From Rhizobiaceae bacterium (GTDB lineage Bacteria > Pseudomonadota > Alphaproteobacteria > Rhizobiales > Rhizobiaceae), in contig JARGOX010000012.1 in NCBI GenBank assembly GCA_029233925.1, forward strand, positions 1-64,000: a DNA stretch of 64,000 nt, in the 5' to 3' direction. This document shows positions 55,247-63,409 of this stretch, in pieces (positions within the stretch are counted from its first letter, which is position 1; every line of letters starts with the position of its first letter). Under the pieces are notes generated by a model, which was given only the letters and a program-made list of their open reading frames with translations, searched no databases and was not told the origin of the DNA. Made by a program: the position numbers and the translations under genes.

Positions 55247-56761
55247 TTACTCCTGTTCCAACATTGCCAGTGCCACATCATCCGGCGAGCTGAACTGCGG
55301 CAATTCCCGCACAATCTGACCATTCCTGACAATCAGCGTGCGATGCGCAAGACTTGTCAGTTCCTCCAGATCCGTTGTGATCAGAACCACCGCCTGACCG
55401 GCATGGGTCGCCTCTACAATTGCATCATGAATCTTGTCCCGGGCACCGACATCAACACCGCGTGTTGGCTCTGTCAGAACCAGAATCCTCAGCCCGGTAA
55501 TAACCAGATTTCTGGCGACCAGAACTTTTTGTTGATTACCACCCGAGAAATGCTGGATTTCACGATCGGGCTCGTTTGGGTTCAGCGCCAGCGCCTGAAA
55601 ACGGCTGGAGAATGAGGCTTTTTCCTTTTTTCGCTGCAGGAAAAAGAACTTCGAGACCGTTTTCAGAATGGATGCGGAGGCGTTGCTCAGTGCGGAATGC
55701 AGTTCAAACAAACCGTCTTCGTGGCGATCCGGTGGGACATAGCCCACACCCCTTCTGACCGCATCGCGCCGGGAATAGGGGTGTGCCAATTGCCCGTCGA
55801 TGGCAATGGAACCAGACAGAATGTCCCGGGCGCCCGCCAGCGCCTGGCCAATTTCTTCCGCACCCGAGCCCACCAGTCCAATCACCCCCAGAACCTCTCC
55901 GGCAGCTACAGCGAAAGATACGGGCGCTCCACCTGGAACCAGCACCATCTGTTTTGCTTCAAGGACAATTTCACCGGGAACCGGCATTTGCTTGTCAACA
56001 ACAGCAAAGGCGTGCCCCAGCATCGCATTGACCAATTCATCGACTGAGGTGTCCTTCAAAGGCGCACCGCATATCACCGAGCGGCCATCGCGCAAAACGG
56101 TAACGACATCGGCGACCTTGCGGATCTCGTCACTCTTGTGGCTGATATAGAGGATGGCAACCCCCTCGGCTGCCAGTCCGCGAATAACCTCCAGCAATCG
56201 GTCAGCCTCATGTGCATTGAGTGCGGCTGTTGGTTCATCCAGTAGCAGGACCGCGCAATTGCGCTGAAGTCCGCGCGCAATTTCAAGAAGTTGCCGTTCG
56301 CCCAGTTTCAGGGTTGATACTTTCTGTTCCAGCGAGACGGAAAGCCCAACCCGGGCGAGGCTTGCTTTTGCCGTTTCTGCCGCTGCGCTGCCCAGATAGG
56401 GCGGCAACAGGCCTGCTGTCGCTGTGTCAAAACTGTAGAGATTCTCAAGCACGCTGAGTTCGTTGAACAATGTGAGATGCTGATAGATCGGGACAATACC
56501 CGCCTTGATGGCGTCAGACACGGAATGAAAGTTCACCCGTTCTCCGTTGAGTCTGAAGGCTCCTCCTGATGGCTGGGTGGCACCCACCAGTATCCTGACC
56601 AATGTGCTTTTTCCGGCACCATTCTCACCCATCAGGGCATGGACCTGGCCCGGATAAAGGTTCATATCCACGCCGCTCAGCGCCAATGTTGGTCCATAGG
56701 CCTTTTTGACCTCGGTCACCTCCAGCACGGCTTTTTCAACAGGGGAGGACTGCTCAGACAT
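55247..56761 (-). CDS. ABC transporter ATPase with two nucleotide-binding domains
   Basis: This 504-residue RbsA/MglA-type ATPase has a complete first domain (Walker A 'GENGAGKS' 45-52, signature 'LKLGERQ', Walker B 'LLLDEPTAAL'). The second domain has a degenerate Walker A ('GLVGSGAEE'), signature 'HFSGGNQQK' and Walker B 'LVLTEPTRGVD', where Thr replaces the usual Asp. The ATG at 56761 fits family length; an ATG at 56770 is possible. It opens the operon and is divergent from the LysR gene. Confidence 0.88.
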   Translation of the reverse strand: MSEQSSPVEKAVLEVTEVKKAYGPTLALSGVDMNLYPGQVHALMGENGAGKSTLVRILVGATQPSGGAFRLNGERVNFHSVSDAIKAGIVPIYQHLTLFNELSVLENLYSFDTATAGLLPPYLGSAAAETAKASLARVGLSVSLEQKVSTLKLGERQLLEIARGLQRNCAVLLLDEPTAALNAHEADRLLEVIRGLAAEGVAILYISHKSDEIRKVADVVTVLRDGRSVICGAPLKDTSVDELVNAMLGHAFAVVDKQMPVPGEIVLEAKQMVLVPGGAPVSFAVAAGEVLGVIGLVGSGAEEIGQALAGARDILSGSIAIDGQLAHPYSRRDAVRRGVGYVPPDRHEDGLFELHSALSNASASILKTVSKFFFLQRKKEKASFSSRFQALALNPNEPDREIQHFSGGNQQKVLVARNLVITGLRILVLTEPTRGVDVGARDKIHDAIVEATHAGQAVVLITTDLEELTSLAHRTLIVRNGQIVRELPQFSSPDDVALAMLEQE

Positions 56762-56977
56762 GACAGCCATTTTCCACAGACAGCGACCGTCGCGCGATCC
56801 CTGCCTGGCAGCACACAGGTGCCGCGACAACAGCATTTCTCATGTTTATCCGGGCAACCGCGTTCATAAAACATCCCCATGCTGGTTTGCTGTTGACGAA
56901 AAAACCGGGCCCTCCACCTGCTTCACATCTGCAACTTAAATTAACGTATGTGGGTTCACACCTCTTACACAAGAGAG

Positions 56978-57003
56978 AAAACTTGTTATGATGGACAAGT
57001 TTT
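56978..57003 (+). promoter_or_regulatory. inverted repeat upstream of lysR, likely regulator site
   Basis: AAAACTTGT (56978-56986) and ACAAGTTTT (56995-57003) are perfect 9-bp complements spaced by eight bases, with the LysR-like core TTGT-N8-ACAA. It ends 25 bases before the proposed lysR start and lies in the divergent promoter region of the ABC operon. LysR proteins usually bind such dyads to control themselves and the divergent operon. A stem-loop followed by T's in the lysR leader is the alternative. Confidence 0.6.
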
Positions 57004-57028
57004 TATTATCTATAACATCAGGGAAAGC

Positions 57029-57991
57029 TTGGTTTTGGCTCGCAGATTTCCATCATTGAACGCGCTTCGCACCTTTGAAGCGGCCGCACGAAACATGAGT
57101 TTTTCCGAAGCTGCAGTGGAACTGAATGTCACACAGGCAGCCGTCTCGCGACAAATCCGCATTCTGGAAGAAGATCTGGGCGTCGCTCTTTTTCGCAGGC
57201 TGACACGTGCCGTGGAGCTTACGTCAGAAGGCACCCTGCTCTATCCGCCCCTGCATGATGCGCTGGATCAGATCGAGCGTGCGACAGCACGCATATGGAG
57301 CAACCGGGGCAGCGGCATTCTCACCATCTCGGTTTTGCCGACCTTCTCGGTGAAATGGCTGATGCCAAGGCTGCTCAACTTTTCAGAGCAACACCCCGAA
57401 ATTGAGGTCCACCTGGTCAATTCGATCAAGCCTGCGGAATTCGACCGCGATGAAATCGACCTGGCGATTCGAGTCGGTTCGACGAATGATCATTTCGATT
57501 CAAAAGACAAACCGCGCATTGACCTATCCATGACAAACAGCTGGAATGGTCTGCAGGTCGAGGAACTGATGGATGACGAACTGGTGGCGGTGATGTCTCC
57601 CGAATACGCCAGGATCCATGGCGCGATCACCAGCGAGACCGATCTGGAGCGCGTCACCCTGTTGCAGATGGCAACCCGTCCGAATGCCTGGCCGGATTAT
57701 TTCAAGGCAATCGATTGGACCGTGTCGGATCCGACAAATGGTCCGTCCTATGGTCATTTTTTCATGACATTGCAGGCAGCGGCGGAAAGCAAGGGAATAG
57801 CCCTGCTGCCGCTGGTTCTGTCTCAGGAGGATTTGCGCAACGGAACTGTCGTTCGTGCCATGCCAAAAAAGGTCGCCAGCGCCGGCAGCTATTACCTTCT
57901 GGGAAAAAAGCAGAATTGGGACCAGAGCAAGGTCAAGATATTTCGCCAATGGCTGCGCGCCGAAATCGACGCAAACAATGTGCCGGCCTGA
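57029..57991 (+). CDS. LysR-family regulator, GcvA-like
   Basis: The protein has an N-terminal winged helix 'FPSLNALRTFEAAARNMSF' followed by 'SEAAVELNVTQAAVSRQIR', and a substrate-binding domain of the GcvA/AmpR branch. No ATG fits: a TTG at 57029 (320 residues) with AGGGAAA just upstream, or TTG at 57035, is the likely start. The upstream frame opens at an ATG (56948) but crosses the inverted repeat and lacks homology. It probably controls the ABC-amidase operon. Confidence 0.82.
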   Translation: MVLARRFPSLNALRTFEAAARNMSFSEAAVELNVTQAAVSRQIRILEEDLGVALFRRLTRAVELTSEGTLLYPPLHDALDQIERATARIWSNRGSGILTISVLPTFSVKWLMPRLLNFSEQHPEIEVHLVNSIKPAEFDRDEIDLAIRVGSTNDHFDSKDKPRIDLSMTNSWNGLQVEELMDDELVAVMSPEYARIHGAITSETDLERVTLLQMATRPNAWPDYFKAIDWTVSDPTNGPSYGHFFMTLQAAAESKGIALLPLVLSQEDLRNGTVVRAMPKKVASAGSYYLLGKKQNWDQSKVKIFRQWLRAEIDANNVPA

Positions 57992-58082
57992 ATGGCGGCA
58001 CCCTTGGCGTGCAATAGGTTACTGCACACCGTTCAGATCAAGTCATTGTGGATCAGGTTATTCCCAATCAGCTCAGGCCCGA

Positions 58083-58886
58083 TCAAGCCTTTGATGACAG
58101 GAAATCCAGGACGATCTGATTGAACAGGGCGGCACTGTCCACATTGGAAATATGTTCCGATCCCTCAATCGTGACATGTTCACTCTGGGGTATTTGTTTG
58201 GCAAGATCAGTGCTGTTCGACAGCGGTGAAATCTTGTCGTTTGAGCTTGAGATCACCAGCGTCGGCTGCTGCAGAGATGAAAGCTTGCCCGACAGATTAT
58301 AGTGCGCCAACCCATCGGTGACAAAACAATAGGATTCACCGTCGGCCCTGGCAGCTTGTGCGTGCCAGATCAGGAACGTCGAAAGTCCCCTATCGGATTG
58401 CCGGAATTTCTGGCTGACAAGGACGGGCCATGTCCCCTCAAGACGAAGCAAAGGCCCGTCCTGCTTCCGAAAGGTTTCCTTCCAGCCCTCGGCCATCTGC
58501 TGGAGTTCCGGCGAAGCCGTGCTGACAAAGCTGTTGGATATGATGAGGCGATCAAACAATTGCGGACGCATGAGGACTGCTTCCAACGCGACAGCACCGC
58601 CGAGCGAGAGGCCACAGCAATCTGCCTTTTCAACGCCCAGAAAATCCAGCAAAGCAATGATCATGCGCGCGATATCGCGCGGGCTTGTCACTTTTGTCGC
58701 CGGCGAGGAACTGCCATGTCCCGTCAGATCGGGTACGATAACCCTGTATCCGGCCTTTGCGAAAACGGGAATCTGATTGAGCCAGGCGCGCCCTGAATTG
58801 GTGATGCCATGCAAAAAAATGATGGATTTGCCGGAGCCATGCTCCACGAAATAGATCCGCTCTCCATCCTGTTCAAAAAACGCCAT
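58083..58886 (-). CDS. alpha/beta-fold hydrolase, enol-lactonase-like
   Basis: The 267-residue enzyme has the oxyanion motif 'FLHGITNSG' (24-32), nucleophile S94 ('GLSLGG'), acid D217 and H245 ('GSEHISN'). The closest relatives by eye are 3-oxoadipate enol-lactonase-like and haloperoxidase-like hydrolases; no substrate is assigned. The ATG at 58886 has TTGGAAG upstream and is preferred to a TTG six codons earlier. It is convergent with the lysR gene; no operon partner is evident. Confidence 0.83.
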   Translation of the reverse strand: MAFFEQDGERIYFVEHGSGKSIIFLHGITNSGRAWLNQIPVFAKAGYRVIVPDLTGHGSSSPATKVTSPRDIARMIIALLDFLGVEKADCCGLSLGGAVALEAVLMRPQLFDRLIISNSFVSTASPELQQMAEGWKETFRKQDGPLLRLEGTWPVLVSQKFRQSDRGLSTFLIWHAQAARADGESYCFVTDGLAHYNLSGKLSSLQQPTLVISSSNDKISPLSNSTDLAKQIPQSEHVTIEGSEHISNVDSAALFNQIVLDFLSSKA

Positions 58887-59082
58887 TGCACTTCCAACCC
58901 GCAAGTTTCCACATGGGAAATCTCTAGAGTGTGTGACGGGCGCCCGACAAATGAGAATTTGGCAACGATGCGCGAATAATTATTATGCATTGGTGCAATT
59001 TCCGACAGGGCTTTCAATCTGCAACACATTTTGCGTGTTGGCTGTCAGCCCCCCGCCAGTCATCAATGCGATATTCGGCCGC

Positions 59083-61185
59083 TCAGAGCTTCAGCCAGAC
59101 ATGATTGTCGTGGAAGGCTGCACCGCCATAGGGCGCGATGCAATCAGCGCCGGTGAGAACATTGATGCCTTCGCCATCGATAAAGCTGTGGTTAGGCCAC
59201 AGGCCTTCCGAAATCAGAACGCCGCGTTTGACACCATCAACCAATCTGGCGTGCAAGCGCACCTGTCCTCGCTCATTGCCCATCCGAACAAGGTCGCCAT
59301 CTGAAATGCCCAGTGCTTCGGCATCCTCGCGGTGGATCATGACCTGCGGGCGGACCTCTTTCTTGCGGGAGGATTCAGTCTCTGAAAAACTTGAGTTGAG
59401 AAATGTGCGTGCCGGGCTGGTTGCCAGGCGGAACGGATGTTTCTCATCAGCCTCTTCGATCAAGGACACATGATCGGGGAATTGCGGCAATTGGCCGTAG
59501 GGCCCCTGCGCGCCCATGGATTCGGGAGGACGATTGGGCGCAGCAGATTGCGTCCATTGCGGCCGGAAGCGAAACTTTCCATCCGGCCAGGCAAACCCAT
59601 TGATGAAATGCGCTGTGTCGAAATCCGACTGGCAATCAATCCAGCGGTTTCCCCGCAGACTTTCCAGATCACCGCGTCCGGAGGTTTTCAGCATGCGATC
59701 AATCAACTGGTTGGCGGTCAGATCAAAGCCGGGCTTGTCACCAACACCCAGACGACGCGCCAGTTCGTTGATGACAAAGAGATTTTGCTTCGGCCCCTCT
59801 GGCGGTTCGATCTGCTTTGGCCCCAGAAGAATATATTGATTGCCGCCTCCGCGATAAATATCATCATGTTCCAGAAACATCGTGGCCGGCAGCACGATAT
59901 CGGCCATCTGCGCTGTTTCGGTCATGAATTGCTCATGCACCACGGTAAACAGGTCCTCCCGCGCAAAGCCCTGCTTCACCAATCTTTGTTCGGGGGCGAC
60001 ATTGACCGGATTGGTGTTTTGCACAAGCAGTGCAGTTACCGGCACACCGTGACGCAAAGCCTCCGCATCCCCGGTCAGAACCCGACCGATTTGTGATTGG
60101 TCGAGGTGACGAACGCTTTTATCGCGCATGCATGCGCCGGTGATTTCGGACTTGTCGAGACCAAAAATGCCCGAATTGGAATGAAAGGCCCCGCCTCCCT
60201 CATATTTCCAGGCGCCGGTGACACTGGCAATGCAGGATGCGGCGTGCATGTTGATGGCACCATTGCGCTGCCGCGCAAAACCGTATCCCAAACGAAAGTA
60301 GGTGCGGTTTGTCTCTCCCACCAGCCGTGCAAAATTTTCGATCTCTTCGATACCCAGGCCGGTGATCTCCGATGCCCATTCAGGGGTTTTTGACCGCAGG
60401 TGATTCTCAAGGCCGACAGGATCATCCGTGTAACGCTGCATGAAATCGCGGTCCGCCAGATTGTCCCTGAACAGAACATGCATCACGGCGCATGCCAGCG
60501 CACCATCGGTGCCGGGTCGCAGAATTAGCTTGAGATCGGCCTGCTTGGCAGTGGGATTGTCATAGACATCGACAACAACGATTTTTGCGCCGCGATCCTT
60601 TCTTGCCTGGATCGCATGGGTCATGACATTGACCTGTGTGGCCACCGCATTGGTTCCCCAGATCACAACGCAATCCGACTTGGCCATCTCTCTTGGATCG
60701 GGTCCGGTCATCGAACCGGTGCCCATGAAAAACCCGGTCCATGAGGGATTGGTGCAAATGCTGTCGAATTGTCCCGAATAATTGCGGGCGTGGCGCAATC
60801 TGTGGATCGAGTCGCGCTGCACCAGACCCATCGTACCGGCAAAATAATAGGGCCACACTGTTTCCGCGCCCAATTGCTGTTCCGCTTTCAAAAAAGCCTC
60901 GGCACTCAGATCGAGCGCATCCTCCCAGGATATTTCCTGCCAGTTGTTGTCGCCCTTTCCACCCACTCTTCGCTGCGGTTTCAGCAAACGGTCGGGGTGA
61001 TGCACGCGCTCGGCGTAGCGTGCCACTTTCGCGCAGATGACACCGGCCGTATAGGTGTTTTCGCGCGAGCCACGGACCCGTCCAATCGTGCGCTCATCCA
61101 GTATTTCGACCTCAAGCGCGCAGGTGGAGGGACAATCGTGCGGACAGGCTGTGTATCCTGTGCGAATGGGTTTCAACTGGTTCAT
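59083..61185 (-). CDS. molybdopterin-dependent oxidoreductase
   Basis: The 700-residue protein belongs to the DMSO reductase/formate dehydrogenase superfamily. It has an N-terminal [4Fe-4S] motif C14-x3-C18-x3-C22-x28-C51, then molybdopterin domains with 'CVVIWGTNAVATQ' and 'QMADIVLPATMFLEHDD', and a C-terminal dinucleotide-binding domain. No Tat signal is seen, so it is probably cytoplasmic. The ATG at 61185 has AGGAAG five bases upstream. No partner subunit or chaperone gene is adjacent, so its electron partner and substrate are unknown. Confidence 0.86.
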   Translation of the reverse strand: MNQLKPIRTGYTACPHDCPSTCALEVEILDERTIGRVRGSRENTYTAGVICAKVARYAERVHHPDRLLKPQRRVGGKGDNNWQEISWEDALDLSAEAFLKAEQQLGAETVWPYYFAGTMGLVQRDSIHRLRHARNYSGQFDSICTNPSWTGFFMGTGSMTGPDPREMAKSDCVVIWGTNAVATQVNVMTHAIQARKDRGAKIVVVDVYDNPTAKQADLKLILRPGTDGALACAVMHVLFRDNLADRDFMQRYTDDPVGLENHLRSKTPEWASEITGLGIEEIENFARLVGETNRTYFRLGYGFARQRNGAINMHAASCIASVTGAWKYEGGGAFHSNSGIFGLDKSEITGACMRDKSVRHLDQSQIGRVLTGDAEALRHGVPVTALLVQNTNPVNVAPEQRLVKQGFAREDLFTVVHEQFMTETAQMADIVLPATMFLEHDDIYRGGGNQYILLGPKQIEPPEGPKQNLFVINELARRLGVGDKPGFDLTANQLIDRMLKTSGRGDLESLRGNRWIDCQSDFDTAHFINGFAWPDGKFRFRPQWTQSAAPNRPPESMGAQGPYGQLPQFPDHVSLIEEADEKHPFRLATSPARTFLNSSFSETESSRKKEVRPQVMIHREDAEALGISDGDLVRMGNERGQVRLHARLVDGVKRGVLISEGLWPNHSFIDGEGINVLTGADCIAPYGGAAFHDNHVWLKL

Positions 61186-61254
61186 CGGCTTCCTGCTTTG
61201 CAAACATGCTATGCACCCTATACTACGAAATCTTGAGTCTGCGCGAGGATCGAA

Positions 61255-62121
61255 GTGAACTACAGACATATTTATCATGCGGGAAGTTTTGCAGATGTGC
61301 TCAAACATGCCGTGCTTGCCCGGATCGTTGCCTATCTGCAAAAGAAGGAACGGGCCTTTCGGGTCATCGATACCCATGCGGGCATCGGCCTCTATGACCT
61401 GAAGTCCGTCGAGGCCCAGAAGACCGGTGAATGGAAAACAGGCATCGATCTTGTCTTGAAAGCCGACTTGCCTGCTGAAGTCAGTGCCTTGCTGCAGCCC
61501 TATCTTTCAGTCGTGCGGGCGCTCAACGGTGACGGTGAGATCACCTGTTACCCTGGCTCACCCAAACTGGTGCGCAGCCTTTTGCGCAAACAGGACCGGC
61601 TGTCGGCCATTGAATTGCATCAAAGGGACGGTGAGCGCCTCAAACGATTGTTTGATGGCGATTTCCAGACACGGGTGATCGCGCTTGATGGCTGGCTGGC
61701 ACTGGGTGCGCACCTGCCCCCGAAGGAAAAACGCGGCCTTGTGCTGGTTGATCCGGCCTTTGAGGAAGAAGGGGAATATGACCGTCTGGTCGATGGTCTG
61801 GCGCGGGCGCATCAGCGCTGGCGTTCGGGTATTTACTGTCTTTGGTATCCGATCAAAGCCGGTGCACCGCTGGTAGACTTTTACATGAAACTTACCGCGC
61901 TGGAGATACCCAATATCCTGTGTGCCGAACTGAGTGTCACGGGACAACAAGAGACCAAGGGGCTTTGCGGCTCCGGCCTCATCATCGTCAACCCGCCCTA
62001 TACACTTGAAAGCGAACTCAAGGTGCTGCTGCCCGCTTTGCAGGATTGCCTGAAGCAATCATCGGGCGCGAGCCACAGGCTGTTCTGGGTCGCAAGAGAA
62101 AACAACAAAGGCCGAAAATAG
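61255..62121 (+). CDS. rlmJ: 23S rRNA (adenine(2030)-N6)-methyltransferase RlmJ
   Basis: RlmJ methylates A2030 of 23S rRNA. The 288-residue protein has the RlmJ start 'NYRHIYHAGSFADVLKH' (2-18) and 'VIDTHAGIGLYDL' (37-49) for S-adenosylmethionine. The catalytic DPPY/F motif reads DPAF at 166-169, with Ala for the second Pro. Start is a GTG at 61255 with GAGG six bases upstream. It is divergent from the molybdopterin enzyme gene. Confidence 0.92.
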   Translation: MNYRHIYHAGSFADVLKHAVLARIVAYLQKKERAFRVIDTHAGIGLYDLKSVEAQKTGEWKTGIDLVLKADLPAEVSALLQPYLSVVRALNGDGEITCYPGSPKLVRSLLRKQDRLSAIELHQRDGERLKRLFDGDFQTRVIALDGWLALGAHLPPKEKRGLVLVDPAFEEEGEYDRLVDGLARAHQRWRSGIYCLWYPIKAGAPLVDFYMKLTALEIPNILCAELSVTGQQETKGLCGSGLIIVNPPYTLESELKVLLPALQDCLKQSSGASHRLFWVARENNKGRK

Positions 62122-62240
62122 CCCATTTTCGCGGGGCGAGGCTTGACGCCGGGCCATTGGATGATCATCCTCAATGGTGAAATGCGATTTTCGTTTTCCG
62201 GCCCATGGAAGTGCGCCGATTGAGCTCCCGGGGGCCAACC

Positions 62241-62672
62241 ATGATCTGCAACATTTTTCTGCGTGCCGCTGTCTTTGCGGCAGCAATCGTTTCAGCCACT
62301 TTGACTGTTTCCGTGCAACCGGCCAATGCCTTTTTGCTGGCAGGAATCAATTCATGCGATAGTCCTGTGGTGTTGCGGGCGATTTCGCACCGGTTTTCCA
62401 TCGCTGATCGCAACGTGATCCGTCGGGGTCTCGCGGTTGACCAATACCACGACATCCACCAGAACAAATACACACCTGCACGCGACACTGTGCGCACAGC
62501 GCGGCGTTATTGCCACGGCAAGGTTACGATGAATGACGGGCGCACACGCACCCTGTGGTTTCTGATCGAAAGTGGTCAGGGTTTTGCCGGCATTGGAGAC
62601 AATGTCGAATATTGCATCTCCGGTCTCGATCCCTGGCATGTCAATGGCGCCTACTGCAGGTCCGTGCGATAG
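62241..62672 (+). CDS. small secreted protein of unknown function
   Basis: This 143-residue protein has a signal peptide (hydrophobic 7-25, cleavage after 'PANA' at residue 30). The mature part of about 113 residues has four cysteines, 'RYCHGKVTMNDGRTRTLWFL' and 'GLDPWHVNGAYCRSVR'. I recognise it as a conserved rhizobial protein but know no function. The ATG at 62241 has GGGGG nine bases upstream. It lies 12 bases before the RNase T2 gene, so they are probably co-transcribed. Confidence 0.72.
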   Translation: MICNIFLRAAVFAAAIVSATLTVSVQPANAFLLAGINSCDSPVVLRAISHRFSIADRNVIRRGLAVDQYHDIHQNKYTPARDTVRTARRYCHGKVTMNDGRTRTLWFLIESGQGFAGIGDNVEYCISGLDPWHVNGAYCRSVR

Positions 62673-62684
62673 TCGGACGTTCCC

Positions 62685-63359
62685 ATGCAGTCCCCATACG
62701 CCCGCATCTTGCTCGTAGCAGCACTCTTTGTGTTGAGTGGCTGCGAGCCGTCAACACCGTCCGGTACGCAAGCGCCGACGCGTGGTTCAGGTTTTGATTT
62801 TTATGTTCTGGCCCTTTCATGGTCACCCAGTTACTGTGCCGCTGAAGGGGAAAACGCCAACAGACAACAGTGCAATACGTCCAGACCTTATGGGTTTATC
62901 GTCCACGGGCTTTGGCCGCAATTCGAAAAGGGCTATCCGGAATTCTGCGTCAATGATCATGGACGCGTCGACCGGAAGATCGAAGAAGAAATGCGCGACA
63001 TCATGCCCAGCGTAGGCCTCATTCGCCATCAATGGAAAAAACACGGCACCTGCTCCGGCCTGTCTCAGCAAGACTATTTCAAGACCGTGGCTGCCGCCCG
63101 CGACCAAATTACCATCCCGGACGTGCAACCCGATGCCGGGCAATACCGCATGGTTTCTCCCATTGAGATCGAGCGGGCATTCATGAAAGACAATCCCGGC
63201 CTTGATGCAACAGGTGTTGCCGTGACATGCGATCAGCGCCGATTGCGCGAGGTGCGCATTTGCATGACGACGAATCTGGAATTTCGCACCTGCCCGGAAG
63301 TCGACAGACGGGCATGCAGGCGCAAGCAGATTGCCATGCCACCACAACGCGGAAGCTGA
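62685..63359 (+). CDS. ribonuclease T2 family lipoprotein
   Basis: The 224-residue protein has a lipoprotein signal with lipobox 'LSGC' (C20) and an RNase T2 fold. Conserved site 1 is 'FIVHGLWPQ' with H74; site 2 is 'RHQWKKHGTCSG' with H115 and H120. In most active T2 enzymes the residue before Trp is Glu; here it is Gln116. It would degrade RNA in the periplasm or at the outer membrane to supply nucleotides, if active. Confidence 0.87.
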   Translation: MQSPYARILLVAALFVLSGCEPSTPSGTQAPTRGSGFDFYVLALSWSPSYCAAEGENANRQQCNTSRPYGFIVHGLWPQFEKGYPEFCVNDHGRVDRKIEEEMRDIMPSVGLIRHQWKKHGTCSGLSQQDYFKTVAAARDQITIPDVQPDAGQYRMVSPIEIERAFMKDNPGLDATGVAVTCDQRRLREVRICMTTNLEFRTCPEVDRRACRRKQIAMPPQRGS

Positions 63360-63409
63360 ACGAACAATCAGATCCTAAAATTTTGCCAGACTCTTTGAAG
63401 GAACATGAC

